Source: Spartobacteria bacterium (GTDB taxonomy: Bacteria; Verrucomicrobiota; Verrucomicrobiia; Chthoniobacterales; UBA10450). Taken from it: a stretch of 64,000 bases of DNA. The stretch is taken from positions 35,126-99,125 of the forward strand of contig PNAA01000024.1 in the NCBI GenBank assembly GCA_003169975.1, given 5' to 3'. The stretch's first letter is position 1. Each line of letters begins with the position of its first letter. The notes under the pieces were generated by a model that was not told the DNA's origin, ran no database searches, and worked only from the letters and a program-made list of their open reading frames with translations. A program made the position numbers and the translations under genes. Positions 44,869-54,307 of the stretch are shown in pieces.

Positions 44869-45325
44869 CGAATCGAGTTCTTTTCCCAAGGTGCGCCACG
44901 ATTTCTTCTGAAATTGTGGCGTCGGGAGTTATCTCGCGAACGCGAGACAAGGCGGGGGATCGGGCCGCACGCATCGTTCCGCCTTTCGCGACTCGGAGCG
45001 AGCGACGCGTGCTACGTTCCAACTCACTCCTGCGCAAACTGATAGCTGCAGCTACGGCTTCCGACCCGAACCCCCGCTGCCGTGCGCGCCCTCGAAGCGC
45101 GCTTTTATTTCATAGGAATACGGGGTGGCCGCCGTCACATTTCTGAGAGCGTATGCCAGCCGGTTCGTGAGACCGTTGGCATGTAGAGTCGCCGAGCCGT
45201 CCGGCCCGACTTTCCCATCGGATCAAGACCGCGATTGCAGTTTTCATGGGCTCGATTTTTGTTTAACGACAAGAATGTCAGCCTTTTGCCCGAATTTGCC
45301 AGAGGTGGCTTTGCGCTGATCGCCC
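44869..45325. other. Spacer between convergent operons
   Basis: About 460 bases between the plus-strand AAA+ operon and the minus-strand respiratory operon. No gene or RNA supported. It has an inverted CTCGCGAACGCGAG at about 44935-44948. Confidence 0.45.
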
Positions 45326-46732
45326 TCAGGGCACGGGCTGTTTCCGCGATTCCAGGAAGGCGGTGATTTTCGCCAGCTCTTCCGGTTTCAGGGATTTACC
45401 GAAGGCAGGCATGTTGACGCCGCCGTTCACGATCCGGATGACGATGTCGCCGTGCGTAAGGCGGTCGCCGACCCAGGTGAGGTCGGGTCCGCGCCGGCCG
45501 CCGTGACCCTCGATGAGATGGCAGTTGAGGCACGCTTTTTCCTGGAAGAGGCGCGCGCCTTCGAAGACTGGTCCGCTCGTTGCCCCAATGATCTTCGGAG
45601 TGAGCGGCTGGGGATCAAAGTTAGGCGACCAGGGCGATCGGGCGCCAGCAATCCAGAGGGAACCGATCATGATCACGCTCAGGAGCACGACGGCGATCGA
45701 CCACGGGCGGCGCGAAGCCGCGCGTTCTCCGCGGTTATTCAGGATTGGTACAACGAGTAAAAGAATCCCGATCACCGCCGGGGCGAGGATCATGACGTAG
45801 CCTTCGAGCGCGGCTGGAATCAGCGCGAGCACGGCGAAATACCAGAGCAGATACCAGTCGGGGCGCGGATCGGCTTGGAGGATGCTCGGGTCGGGCGGCT
45901 TATCGAGAGCCGGTGGTCCAAAAATGATCGCAAGGAGCGCAATCGCGACGATCAGTAGTGTGCCGACAACAAAATCCCGCCACGCGCCATCGGGCCAGAA
46001 TGGGACGCCCGTTTTCTCCAGCATCTCGTGATACTCCTTGCGATAGGTCTCCGGATGAACGGGCTTGCCGGCGACGGGCGGTTCGGAAATACCGTGGCGC
46101 AACACCAGCCAGAGATGGAGCGCGATGAAAACGAACATCAACGCCGGCACGAGAAAGACGTGGATGGCAAAGAAGCGGCTCAGGGTCGCACCGCCGATGG
46201 TAGCGCCGCCGAGAAGGAACTGCGCCAGCCAGTCGCCGATTAGCGGAACGCGCCCGGCTTGCTCGGCCGCGACCACCACCGACCAGGTGGCATTTTGGTC
46301 CCAGCGTAACAGTTGGCCGGTAAATCCCATCACGAGGGTAAAGGCGAGCAGCAACACCCCGGTAGTCCAATTCATCTCGCGCGGAAATTTGTAAGCGCCG
46401 AAGAGAAAGGTCTGCGCCATGTGCGCGCCGACCATCAACACCATGGCCGACGCGCCGAAATAATGCAGGCCGCGCAGAAAATTCCCGAACGGCGCCTGGT
46501 TAGTGATGAACTGGAGTGTCTCATACGCCTGCGACGACGAGGAGACATAGGAGAAGCTGAGTGCTACCCCGGTGACCACCTGGACGATGAAGGCCACCAT
46601 CGTGGCGCTCCCAAACGTGTACCACCAGCGTGCATCGCGTGGCACGAGATGCTTGGCGGCCGGGCCGACGAGATCGGCGATCCCGAGCCGGTCATCGATC
46701 CATTGCCAGGCTCCGATCACGAGCCGCTTCAT
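45326..46732 (-). CDS. Cytochrome b with fused C-terminal cytochrome c (bc-complex subunit)
   Basis: 468 residues from ATG 46732. Two bis-His haem-b helices are visible: LHYFGASAMVLMVGAHMAQ (His pair spaced by 13) and FAIHVFLVPALMFVFIALHLW (spaced by 14), a b6-like spacing. WYLLWYF and several more helices follow (subunit IV region). The last ~110 residues are a class I cytochrome c with CLNCH haem site and a Met ligand near VNMPAFGKSL. This merges the usual cytochrome b and c1 roles in one chain. It overlaps the Rieske stop by four bases and is the last gene of the operon. Confidence 0.92.
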   Translation of the reverse strand: MKRLVIGAWQWIDDRLGIADLVGPAAKHLVPRDARWWYTFGSATMVAFIVQVVTGVALSFSYVSSSSQAYETLQFITNQAPFGNFLRGLHYFGASAMVLMVGAHMAQTFLFGAYKFPREMNWTTGVLLLAFTLVMGFTGQLLRWDQNATWSVVVAAEQAGRVPLIGDWLAQFLLGGATIGGATLSRFFAIHVFLVPALMFVFIALHLWLVLRHGISEPPVAGKPVHPETYRKEYHEMLEKTGVPFWPDGAWRDFVVGTLLIVAIALLAIIFGPPALDKPPDPSILQADPRPDWYLLWYFAVLALIPAALEGYVMILAPAVIGILLLVVPILNNRGERAASRRPWSIAVVLLSVIMIGSLWIAGARSPWSPNFDPQPLTPKIIGATSGPVFEGARLFQEKACLNCHLIEGHGGRRGPDLTWVGDRLTHGDIVIRIVNGGVNMPAFGKSLKPEELAKITAFLESRKQPVP

Positions 46733-47268
46733 AAAGTATTCGTGATCGGGATCGGTCCGGCTTTGAGTTGCACCTGACCGTTTGCGACCCGCACCGCCAG
46801 GCGGGTGAGCGGGATGGGCGGGGGACCGGCCGCAACGGTGCCATCCGCATAGTAAACGCCGCCATGACACGGACACATGAACAACCCGGCGTCAGACAGC
46901 CAGCGCACCGGACATCCCATATGAGTGCAATGAACGGAAAACGCGATGAACTGCTCCTCGTTCACACGGCGCAGCCAGGCGGCGCTCTTCGCGGAAATGC
47001 CCGCCCACGGCAGCGACGAGGGATCGGTGATCGTAACGTTGACCGTCTTGCCGATTTCGAAATCGGACACCTGGCCGAGTGGAAGCCAATCGTTAGGCGG
47101 CCTGCGGAAGAGCGGGGCGAGGACGAAGCCAACCAGGGGCACCCCGAGAACGGCGGCGCAGAGACCGCCCAGCGCGATCGAGACTTTCTCGAAGAAACGC
47201 CGGCGCGACATCTCTTCCGGCGAAGCCTTGCTGGCCGGGCTTGACTTGTTAGGAATGATTTCGTTCAC
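46729..47268 (-). CDS. Rieske iron-sulfur protein
   Basis: About 179 residues from GTG 47268 (overlapping the previous gene by 20 bases); an alternative ATG at 47211 (MSRRRFFEKV) sits right at a GGAAGAG ribosome-like site. A Tat motif SRRRFFEK precedes the single membrane helix (LGGLCAAVLGVPLVGFVLAPL). The [2Fe-2S] ligands are in HCTHMGCPV and MCPCHGGVY, with the GPPPIPL loop after. It partners the cytochrome b/c protein in a quinol-oxidising complex. Confidence 0.92.
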   Translation of the reverse strand: MNEIIPNKSSPASKASPEEMSRRRFFEKVSIALGGLCAAVLGVPLVGFVLAPLFRRPPNDWLPLGQVSDFEIGKTVNVTITDPSSLPWAGISAKSAAWLRRVNEEQFIAFSVHCTHMGCPVRWLSDAGLFMCPCHGGVYYADGTVAAGPPPIPLTRLAVRVANGQVQLKAGPIPITNTL

Positions 47269-47470
47269 GGCGAATTTCGGTGATCCATCCGGCGAGCGAG
47301 GCAATGAAAAGACCGGCCCCGACCGCGAGGATGACCCCCGAAGTGATGAAGCCCCAGAAGAAGAAGGTGGTGCCCATGGCCAGTCCGGCCGGGAAATAAT
47401 TCGGCCGGGGGAGATGCTCGTCCGGGAGCACGTCCCAGCCATCGTGCGATTGTTCAGTGTTTGGTTCCAT
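47249..47470 (-). CDS. Small single-helix membrane protein of the respiratory operon
   Basis: 73 residues: an acidic N terminus (MEPNTEQSHDGWDVLPDEHLPRPNYFPAGLAMGTTFFFWG) and one helix (ITSGVILAVGAGLFIASLAGW). Its ATG overlaps the ctaG stop by one base (TAATG) and it overlaps the Rieske start. It resembles small accessory subunits (CtaF- or cbaD-like) that sit in cytochrome oxidase operons. Function not established. Confidence 0.7.
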   Translation of the reverse strand: MEPNTEQSHDGWDVLPDEHLPRPNYFPAGLAMGTTFFFWGFITSGVILAVGAGLFIASLAGWITEIRRERNHS

Positions 47471-48252
47471 TAGGTTTGTTGGGTTACCGGGCGCGCGGCG
47501 GGCGCTTCCCCGAACCAGCGCGCGATCTGCGCGAAGATCGCGCCGAGATAGATGAAACACATCGGCACCCACATGAGCAGACCGCCGATCTGCTGATCTT
47601 TTTCCGCAGTAAATCTCCAGCCGGTCCGAATCGTCTCCCACATTCCAAGCCGGTCACTTACCGGCATGGTGTAAATCGAACAAACGGTCACCGGCGAAAA
47701 AGTGAGAATGATCCCGAGTGAGCTGCAGGCGACGCAGGCACTGAAGAGATAGAGAACTGCGCCCGGTGGTGAAAGCCGTTCTTCGTCGCGTGGCGCGATG
47801 ATTTGGCCCCAAAAGAGCGTTCCGAGTACGAGCAGCGAAATTGTTTGCAGAGCATAGACGGAACGCCACGTGACCGCGGCGTTGCAGAGCGTGGGCCAAT
47901 GCCAGAACCACATCGCGCCTACGCCGGCAATCCAGCCGGTTAGCGGACGGGCGAGAATGCGAGGCCGCCACGACAGCGAAAGCGAGCGTGGCAAACTGAG
48001 GAGCAGGAGCCCCGGCACGATTAGCAAAAGTACGATGTGTTGCAGCATGTGTGCGCTGAAGAGATAGCCATCTGCCAGCGAATTGATCGGTGAAACGAGG
48101 GTGAGAAGGAAAACAGCGAGCGCGAGAAGGAACCAGCCGATTCGCCGTTCCGCGCGAAACGCAAAGAGATAGACGGCGAGGCCGATTCCGGCGGCAATGA
48201 GAACCACCGGATTCCATGTCCAGGCCGAGAAGAGAAATTGTTCAGTGCTCAT
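47470..48252 (-). CDS. ctaG: Cytochrome c oxidase assembly protein CtaG (caa3 type)
   Basis: 260 residues from ATG 48252. Seven hydrophobic helices with the caa3_CtaG features DGYLFSAHMLQHIVLLLIVPGLLLL, AMWFWHWPTLCNAAV and LYLFSACVACSSLGIILTFSP...IYTMP, then a final QIGGLLMWVPMCFIYLGA. This family helps insert copper into subunit I of caa3 oxidases. It overlaps the fused oxidase gene by four bases. The longer frame to 48507 lies within that gene and is rejected. Confidence 0.88.
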   Translation of the reverse strand: MSTEQFLFSAWTWNPVVLIAAGIGLAVYLFAFRAERRIGWFLLALAVFLLTLVSPINSLADGYLFSAHMLQHIVLLLIVPGLLLLSLPRSLSLSWRPRILARPLTGWIAGVGAMWFWHWPTLCNAAVTWRSVYALQTISLLVLGTLFWGQIIAPRDEERLSPPGAVLYLFSACVACSSLGIILTFSPVTVCSIYTMPVSDRLGMWETIRTGWRFTAEKDQQIGGLLMWVPMCFIYLGAIFAQIARWFGEAPAARPVTQQT

Positions 48253-50477
48253 CGGATTCGCGGCAGAATGTAGACCACGGACAAAACAACAACCCAGACT
48301 ACATCGACGAAGTGCCAGTAAAGTCCGATCGCATCGAGTCCCGGCCACGGTCGCTTCTTCGAGTCGCCCGCGAGCGCCAATCCCAGCAGGACGAACAGCG
48401 CGATCAGCCCAACACAGACGTGCAACCCGTGGAAGCCAGTCAGGGTAAAAAACGTCGTCGCGAAAAGATTCGAGTTCACACCGACCCCGCTCTTGAAGAG
48501 ATGCCAATACTCGAGCCCCTGGCCGCCGATAAAAATCCCGCCGAGGACAATGGTCGCGCTCAGCCAGCCAATCATCCTGCGCTGGTTATTATGGCGCAGG
48601 CCGGTTTCCGCGCGCCAGATGGTAAAGCTACTCGCGAAAAGGCAAACGCTAAACAGCCCGGTCTTAAACAGGTCCAGCTCATGCGGGTTGGGTCCGGGTT
48701 GCGGAGTGGCATTGTAATAAAGAAAAGCCAGGATTAGCACCGTGAAGAAGCCGGTCTCTGAAATGATGAAGGCAACGATGCTGGTCTTGTTCCTTTCTGG
48801 CCTGAACTGGTCGATATCTCCTCGGCTGCCGACGACCGGATCGGGACGATCGGGATTCGCGACATCCCAGAGCGGGCGCCGGCTGCGAATCGGCGGCAGA
48901 TTATGGAAATTTTCATGCGGCGGAGGCGACGTCGTCGCCCATTCGAGGGTCCAGGCTTTCCACGGATTGTCACCGGCTTTACGCCCGTGGAGCAGACTGA
49001 CAATCAGATTCCAGACGAAAAGCAGCGAGGCCGCGGCCATGAAGAACGCGCCAATCGTCGAGACCATGTTCATCCAGGCCCAGCCCGGCAGATCAGCATA
49101 GGTGTAGACGCGGCGCGGCATGCCCGCGAGCCCAAGGAAATGCTGGATGATGAAGGTCATGTTGAACCCGACGACCATGAGCCAGAACGACCATTTGCCG
49201 AGGCGCTCGGAGAGCATACGCCCGCTCATTTTCGGGATCCAGTAATGCAGCGCACCAAGGATCGTGAAAACGATCAAACCGACAAAGACAAAATGAAAAT
49301 GCGCCACGAGATAGTAGCTGTTCTTCGTCTGCCAATCGAGCGCGGCAGAAGCGTGACTTACACCCGTTAGGCCAGCGACGAGGAATTGCACCAGGGCCGC
49401 GACGCAGAAGAGCATGGGCGTATCAAAGCGGAGACGGCCCCCGATCATGGTCGCGCTCCAGTTCAGCACCTTCACTCCGGTCGGGATCGCGATCAGCATG
49501 CTGGAAGCGACGAAGAACAAGTCGACCGTGTGACCGAGCCCGGTCGTAAACATGTGGTGCGCCCAGACGCCAAGACTGAGGAAAGCGATCGCAACCGTGG
49601 AGCCGGCGACAAACTCGTAGCCGAAGATCGGTTTGCGTGAAAAGACCGGGATGATTTCGGACAGGATGGCGAACGCCGGAATGGCGACGATGTAAACCTC
49701 GGGATGTCCAAAGGCCCAGAAGATATGCTGCCACATGATCGCGGAGCCGCCCGGCACGAGAAAGAAGTGGGTATTGAGCAGCCGATCGATCAGGAGCATG
49801 ACCAACCCTGCGTTCAGGACCGGCAACGCCAGGATGACGAGGAACGCGTTCACGAAAATCATCCATGAGAAGAGCGGCAACCGCCGAAGAGTCATGTGCG
49901 GTGCGCGACTGCAAAGGACGGTGGCAATGAAGTTAATATTGGCGCCGACCGAGCCGATACCCAGGACAAGGAGTGACAGCGCCCAATAATCGACTCCGGG
50001 CTGCGAAGAGTAAGGAGTCTCACTCAGGGGCGCGTAAGCGAACCAGCCGACCGCGGGCGCGCCGCCCGCCAGAAAACTGAAGTGCAACAGAATCCCCCCA
50101 AAGGGAACGAGCCAGAAACTGAAAGCATTCAGACGCGGGAACGCCATGTCGCGCGCGCCGATCTGGAGCGGCACGATATAGTTAGCCAGGCCGAAGAGCA
50201 CCGGCATGGCGACGAGAAAGATCATCGTCGTGCCATGCATCGTAAACACCATGTTATATGTGTCCGGGTGCAACAGCGTGTTGTTAGGCACGGCCAGTTG
50301 GAGCCGGATGAGCAGTGCTTCGATCCCGCCAAAGACGAAGAAGACCAGCCCCGTCACCATGTAGAGGATGCCGATCCGCTTGTGATCCACCGTGGAGAGC
50401 CACGCCATCTTCCAATGCTCCCGCTGTTCCGGAGTCAAAATTCCGGCGCGGTCCAAAACGGTGGCGATCTCGTTCAT
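48249..50477 (-). CDS. ctaD: caa3-type cytochrome c oxidase, fused subunits I and III
   Basis: 742 residues. N-terminal ~545: subunit I with WLSTVDHKRIGILY, MHGTTMIFLVAMPVLFGLANYIVPLQIGARDMAFPRLNAFSFWL, the haem a3/CuB motif WAFGHPEVYIVAIPAF (Glu for the D-channel, Tyr cross-link), AHHMFTTG and YYLVAHFHFVFVG (CuB and haem ligands). After the linker NPDRPDPVVGSRG comes subunit III: KTSIVAFIISETGFFTVLILAFLYYN, TFFTLTGFHGLHVCVGL and YWHFVDVVWVVVLSVVYI. Such I-III fusions are known in caa3 oxidases. It overlaps coxB by four bases. Confidence 0.94.
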   Translation of the reverse strand: MNEIATVLDRAGILTPEQREHWKMAWLSTVDHKRIGILYMVTGLVFFVFGGIEALLIRLQLAVPNNTLLHPDTYNMVFTMHGTTMIFLVAMPVLFGLANYIVPLQIGARDMAFPRLNAFSFWLVPFGGILLHFSFLAGGAPAVGWFAYAPLSETPYSSQPGVDYWALSLLVLGIGSVGANINFIATVLCSRAPHMTLRRLPLFSWMIFVNAFLVILALPVLNAGLVMLLIDRLLNTHFFLVPGGSAIMWQHIFWAFGHPEVYIVAIPAFAILSEIIPVFSRKPIFGYEFVAGSTVAIAFLSLGVWAHHMFTTGLGHTVDLFFVASSMLIAIPTGVKVLNWSATMIGGRLRFDTPMLFCVAALVQFLVAGLTGVSHASAALDWQTKNSYYLVAHFHFVFVGLIVFTILGALHYWIPKMSGRMLSERLGKWSFWLMVVGFNMTFIIQHFLGLAGMPRRVYTYADLPGWAWMNMVSTIGAFFMAAASLLFVWNLIVSLLHGRKAGDNPWKAWTLEWATTSPPPHENFHNLPPIRSRRPLWDVANPDRPDPVVGSRGDIDQFRPERNKTSIVAFIISETGFFTVLILAFLYYNATPQPGPNPHELDLFKTGLFSVCLFASSFTIWRAETGLRHNNQRRMIGWLSATIVLGGIFIGGQGLEYWHLFKSGVGVNSNLFATTFFTLTGFHGLHVCVGLIALFVLLGLALAGDSKKRPWPGLDAIGLYWHFVDVVWVVVLSVVYILPRIR

Positions 50478-51403
50478 TGCAAAGTCTCGAAGTAATCCGC
50501 CAGCTGGCTTACCTGCGCCTCGCTGAATTTGTAGTCAGGCATCTTCACTCCCGGCTTGATCTGCTGCGGGTCGGTTAACCAGCGGCGCAAATTGGCCGGC
50601 GTATTCTCGACCACCCCGGCGCCCAATATTTTTCGGCTCGCAAAATGAGTCAGATCGGGACCGATCCGGGCTGCCGCCGCCGTGCCGTTGATCGCATGGC
50701 AATTCATGCAGCTATGTTCTTGAAAAAGCGCGAGCCCCTGCGCCGCGCTGCCGCTTGCTGGAATTTTCGCCGGCGCCAACTGCGCTTTCTCCCACGCCGC
50801 GAATTGCTCCGGCGTTTCCGCCACGACCAGAAAATGCATCCACGCATGTTGCGTCCCGCAGAATTCCGAGCACACCCCGAGATAAGTCCCGGGTTGATCC
50901 GACTGAATCCAGATGTGATTCGGATGATCCGGCACCGTCGCCATTTTTCTGGTCAACTGCGCGACCCAGAACTCATGCAGCACGTCCGCCGACTCGAGCT
51001 GGACCGCCATGGGAGTGCCCGCGGGAATGTGAATTTCATTCGCCGTCACCACGCCTGATTTCGGATAGCGCGCCTCCCACCACCACTGATGACCGGTGAT
51101 CACGATGTCAGGCGTCGCTGGCGCGGGCGGATCGGAAGCGCCCATCGTCTGCCAGGTCAGAAGAAATAAAGCCACCACGATTAGACACGGGATCAGCGTC
51201 CAGACGATCTCGACCGTCTTGCTCCCGGCGAGCTGATTCGGGTCCGCCGCTCCCTCGCGCCAGCGATAGCGCATAAGCGCAAACACGATCATCCCGGCAA
51301 CGATGATAAAGATGAGCCCGAAGATAATTCCCGAAACAATCGCGAGATGATAAATCGCCCGCGCTTCGGGCGATTGCGGATCGAGGACGGTCAACGATTT
51401 CAT
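50474..51403 (-). CDS. ctaC: caa3 oxidase subunit II with fused cytochrome c
   Basis: 309 residues. Two N-terminal helices (AIVSGIIFGLIFIIVAGMIVFAL and IVWTLIPCLIVVALFLLTW), then a cupredoxin domain with GHQWWWEARYP and the CuA site GVCSEFCGTQHAWM. The last ~90 residues are a cytochrome c with CMNCH and a Met ligand near GVKMPDYKF. It receives electrons from the bc complex or soluble cytochrome c. First of the caa3 core genes; the symporter and a 75-residue protein lie 31 bases upstream. Confidence 0.94.
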   Translation of the reverse strand: MKSLTVLDPQSPEARAIYHLAIVSGIIFGLIFIIVAGMIVFALMRYRWREGAADPNQLAGSKTVEIVWTLIPCLIVVALFLLTWQTMGASDPPAPATPDIVITGHQWWWEARYPKSGVVTANEIHIPAGTPMAVQLESADVLHEFWVAQLTRKMATVPDHPNHIWIQSDQPGTYLGVCSEFCGTQHAWMHFLVVAETPEQFAAWEKAQLAPAKIPASGSAAQGLALFQEHSCMNCHAINGTAAAARIGPDLTHFASRKILGAGVVENTPANLRRWLTDPQQIKPGVKMPDYKFSEAQVSQLADYFETLQ

Positions 51404-51434
51404 GTGAAGTGTTCGCCAGTCTCCCTCCGGCGGG

Positions 51435-51662
51435 TCATTCGTTCCTGGTCACATTGCTGTCCCGCCGGCGGGCTTCGCGGCGGGCGAGCCAGAGGCAGAC
51501 GATTGCGAAGGCGATCATGACCACTCCCCAGATGAGATTGATGTTGATGCCTAACGAACGCGCATCCGCCGTCGGGGTGGCGCGCAGCCCGGCGAGGACG
51601 AGGAGCAGGCCGAGGACGGCGAAGAGCCAGCCTAACGGGAAGCGTAAATCAAAGACCTTCAT
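51435..51662 (-). CDS. Small two-helix membrane protein between symporter and oxidase genes
   Basis: 75 residues from ATG 51662 (a GTG at 51671 overlapping the symporter stop is possible). Two helices: FPLGWLFAVLGLLLVLAGL and LGININLIWGVVMIAFAIVCLWLA, then a basic tail REARRRDSN. Such proteins are common companions of SSS symporters. No family name is assigned. Confidence 0.65.
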   Translation of the reverse strand: MKVFDLRFPLGWLFAVLGLLLVLAGLRATPTADARSLGININLIWGVVMIAFAIVCLWLARREARRRDSNVTRNE

Positions 51663-51667
51663 GCCGC

Positions 51668-53386
51668 TCACCAGAAGATGATGTTCAAAATCAGGGCCAG
51701 GAAAAGGACGAAGGCGCCGAGCGCCGCAGGACGTTTGTACCATGCGACGTCTTCCTCCGTGGTGCGCGGCGTGAGGGAGGAGACCAGGCCGCGCAGTTGG
51801 TCGTCGGATTTCTGTTGTCGCGTCACCAGCGAAATAAGAATCGTCACGACGAAACAAGTGGTCCAGGCGAAGATCGCGGTCCAGAAATTTTGCGCCATCT
51901 CGCTCGGATAAACGTGCAGGACGTGGCCGAGCCAGCCGCCCTTGGCCAACGTGATCGCGCCGTGCGGTTGGGTCAGCCCATGATGAAAGGCCGCCGCGAG
52001 GATGCCGCTGATCAGGCCGAGGAAAGCGCCGTGTCCGGTTGCCCGCCGCCAAAACATGCCGAGCAGAAAGGTGGCGAAGAGCGGCGCGTTGACGAAGGCG
52101 AAGACGAGCTGAAGCAGGTCCATGATGTTGTTGAAGTGGGCTGCGAAATAGGCGGCGGCGACGCTGACCGCGATGCCGACGACGGTCGCCGCGCGTCCCA
52201 TCCAGAGGAGCGCGGAGTCACTCGCTCGCGGGCGCAGATAGGCCTGGTAAATATCGTAGGTCCAGACGGTGTTGAAGGCGGTCACGTTCCCCGCCATCCC
52301 GGACATGAACGAGGCCATCAAAGCAGTCAGCCCGAGGCCGAGCATACCGGGAGGGAAGTAATGCCCGAGCATCATCGGGATGACGAGATCATAGTTAGGC
52401 GAACCATCGGGCTTGGCCGGGAGGGAGAAACCGCTCGCCCCGTGCTGCTGGGTGAGGGCGATGGCGATCATCCCGGGCAGAATAACGAGAAAAGGAAAGA
52501 ACATCTTCGGGACGGCGGCGACGAGTGGTGTGCGGCGGGCAGCGGACATCGATTCCGCGGCCATCGCCCGCTGCATGACGAGAAAATCCGTGCACCAGTA
52601 ACCGAATGAGAGGACGAAGCCGAGACCCATCAGCATGGCGAACCACTGCACGCCCATCGGATTGTCCGCCGCGCTGCCCATGAATTTCCACGAATGAGTG
52701 AAAGCCCCGGGCGCGAAACCGTGCGCGGTCGAGACGGCTGCGAGGCGCGTTTGCAACCCGCTCCAGCCGCCGACGTCGCGCAAGCCGAGAAAGACGAGCG
52801 GTGCGAATCCGGCGACGATGAGGAAGAACTGCATCACTTCGTTGTAAATCGCCGAGGTCAATCCGCCTAACGAGATGTAAAGGAGGACGATGATGGCCGA
52901 GAGCCAGATGCTGAGGCTGAAATCCCAGCCGAGGAGCAGGTTCAAAAGCAGCGCCATAGCATACATCGAGATGCCGGAGGAAAAAATCGTCATGGCCGCG
53001 AAGGTGAGCGCGTTGAGCGCGCGCGTTTTTTCGTCAAAGCGCAGCTTCAAGTACTCCGGCACGGAGCGCGCTTTCGATCCGTAATAAAACGGCATCATGA
53101 AGACGGCGACGAAGACCATCGCGGGGATGGCGCCGACCCAATAAAAATGGCTCGTCATGATGCCGTATTTCGCGCCCGAAGCGGCCATGCCGATGACTTC
53201 CTGCGCGCCCAGATTGGCCGAGAGAAAAGCCAGCCCCGCGACCCAGGCGGGAATCAAGCGGCCCGAAAGGAAAAAATCGGTGCTCGTGCGCATGTGGCGT
53301 TTGAGGACGAACCCGATGCCAAGGACGAAGGCGAAATAGATGAGGAGAATGGCGCCGTCGATCGGGCCGAGGTGAATGGGTTGCAT
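51668..53386 (-). CDS. Sodium:solute symporter (SSS family)
   Basis: 572 residues, about 14 helices. SSS features: IGFVLKRHMRTSTDFFLSGRLIPAWVAGLAFLSANLGAQEVIGMAASGAKYGI (TM1-2 region), SLGGLTSAIYNEVMQFFLI, and LTALMASFMSGMAGNVTAFNTVWTYDIYQAYLRP (Na+ site region). It belongs to the sugar/SGLT-like side of the family; the substrate is unknown. It heads the minus-strand operon with the respiratory genes, though it may also have its own promoter. GATTTCCGATGCAACC precedes the start. Confidence 0.9.
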   Translation of the reverse strand: MQPIHLGPIDGAILLIYFAFVLGIGFVLKRHMRTSTDFFLSGRLIPAWVAGLAFLSANLGAQEVIGMAASGAKYGIMTSHFYWVGAIPAMVFVAVFMMPFYYGSKARSVPEYLKLRFDEKTRALNALTFAAMTIFSSGISMYAMALLLNLLLGWDFSLSIWLSAIIVLLYISLGGLTSAIYNEVMQFFLIVAGFAPLVFLGLRDVGGWSGLQTRLAAVSTAHGFAPGAFTHSWKFMGSAADNPMGVQWFAMLMGLGFVLSFGYWCTDFLVMQRAMAAESMSAARRTPLVAAVPKMFFPFLVILPGMIAIALTQQHGASGFSLPAKPDGSPNYDLVIPMMLGHYFPPGMLGLGLTALMASFMSGMAGNVTAFNTVWTYDIYQAYLRPRASDSALLWMGRAATVVGIAVSVAAAYFAAHFNNIMDLLQLVFAFVNAPLFATFLLGMFWRRATGHGAFLGLISGILAAAFHHGLTQPHGAITLAKGGWLGHVLHVYPSEMAQNFWTAIFAWTTCFVVTILISLVTRQQKSDDQLRGLVSSLTPRTTEEDVAWYKRPAALGAFVLFLALILNIIFW

Positions 53387-53715
53387 CGGAAATCAGGGCC
53401 AATCCAATGGCGCTCCTCGGCGAAAGATTTCTCTCTGCGACACCGGCATCGCTTCCAACGTGACCGTTTTCGGGAAAATGCGCACGACCAAAGTTTGATT
53501 GCCAGCCGAGGAACGCCACGCGATCGTGGCAGCTATTGCTCCATTTGTTCCTTCGCCGCTGAACGAGAAATTAGGCGGCGAAGGTTTTCGTTCCACCGCG
53601 CGGCACCAGCCGGACCGGGCCTGGTCGGTGATTTTTTGGCGGGAGGATTAGCCGCTACCGGCCTTTGGCGAGAGCGCGAAGGAGATGCCTCCTGCGTGGA
53701 ACCGATCGATCCGCG
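53387..53715. other. Spacer with possible protein-fragment remnant
   Basis: Minus strand 53393-53638 can be read as about 80 codons ending NQTLVVRIFPKTVTLEAMPVSQREIFRRGAPLDWP and a stop. It has no start or ribosome site and no family I recognise, so it may be the tail of a lost gene. The rest is non-coding. Confidence 0.4.
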
Positions 53716-54132
53716 TCAGAATCGCGAGCCGTTCAGCGGCAGCTGCGGGGCGTCGCAGCCGGCCACCCGATATTCCGTCGGCGATTTGCCGGCCAGTCTT
53801 TTGAAAACGCGATTGAATTGTGACAACGACTGGAACCCGACTTCAAAGGCGATCTCGCTGATCCGCAGTCGTCGATCGGGCAGGAGACGGCGCGCTCTTT
53901 CGAAGCGCGCGCGCGCGATGTAGTCGACAAAGTTGACGCCCGTGACTTCCTTGAACTTCTCGCTCAGATAATTGGCGCTGATGTTGGCGAAGGCCGCGAC
54001 TTTTCGCAGAGAGAGTTCGCTCTCCAAATTTTCGTGGATGAAATGGCGCGCTTTCCAAATTTGCGCGGGCTCTGCCGGCGAGGGCGCCGGCGCTACGCCG
54101 GCCGGGCGGTGATTCGACTGGATCATTACCAT
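53716..54132 (-). CDS. AraC-type DNA-binding protein (domain only)
   Basis: 138 residues containing just the double HTH of AraC/XylS: IWKARHFIHENLESELSLRKVAAFANISANYLSEKFKEVTGVNFVDYIARARFERARRLLPDRRLRISEIAFEVGFQSLSQFNRVFKRLAGKSPTEYR. No ligand-binding or receiver domain is attached. It may control the adjacent symporter/respiratory operon downstream on the same strand; this is inference from position. Confidence 0.87.
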   Translation of the reverse strand: MVMIQSNHRPAGVAPAPSPAEPAQIWKARHFIHENLESELSLRKVAAFANISANYLSEKFKEVTGVNFVDYIARARFERARRLLPDRRLRISEIAFEVGFQSLSQFNRVFKRLAGKSPTEYRVAGCDAPQLPLNGSRF

Positions 54133-54307
54133 GTCTCATTAAGGCGCCGGGGAGCCGATGCCGGCTCTCCATCCTTTGTTAATTTCTCGTCAGATCTTGC
54201 CCGCCGGAGGAGAAACCCGGGGGCAAGATCCGGTGTGTGTTTGGCAAGCACTGGTGAGCGGGGGGAGCGAGAGCGCGACAGACTCCCGGCAAAGGGAGGT
54301 GATTGAA

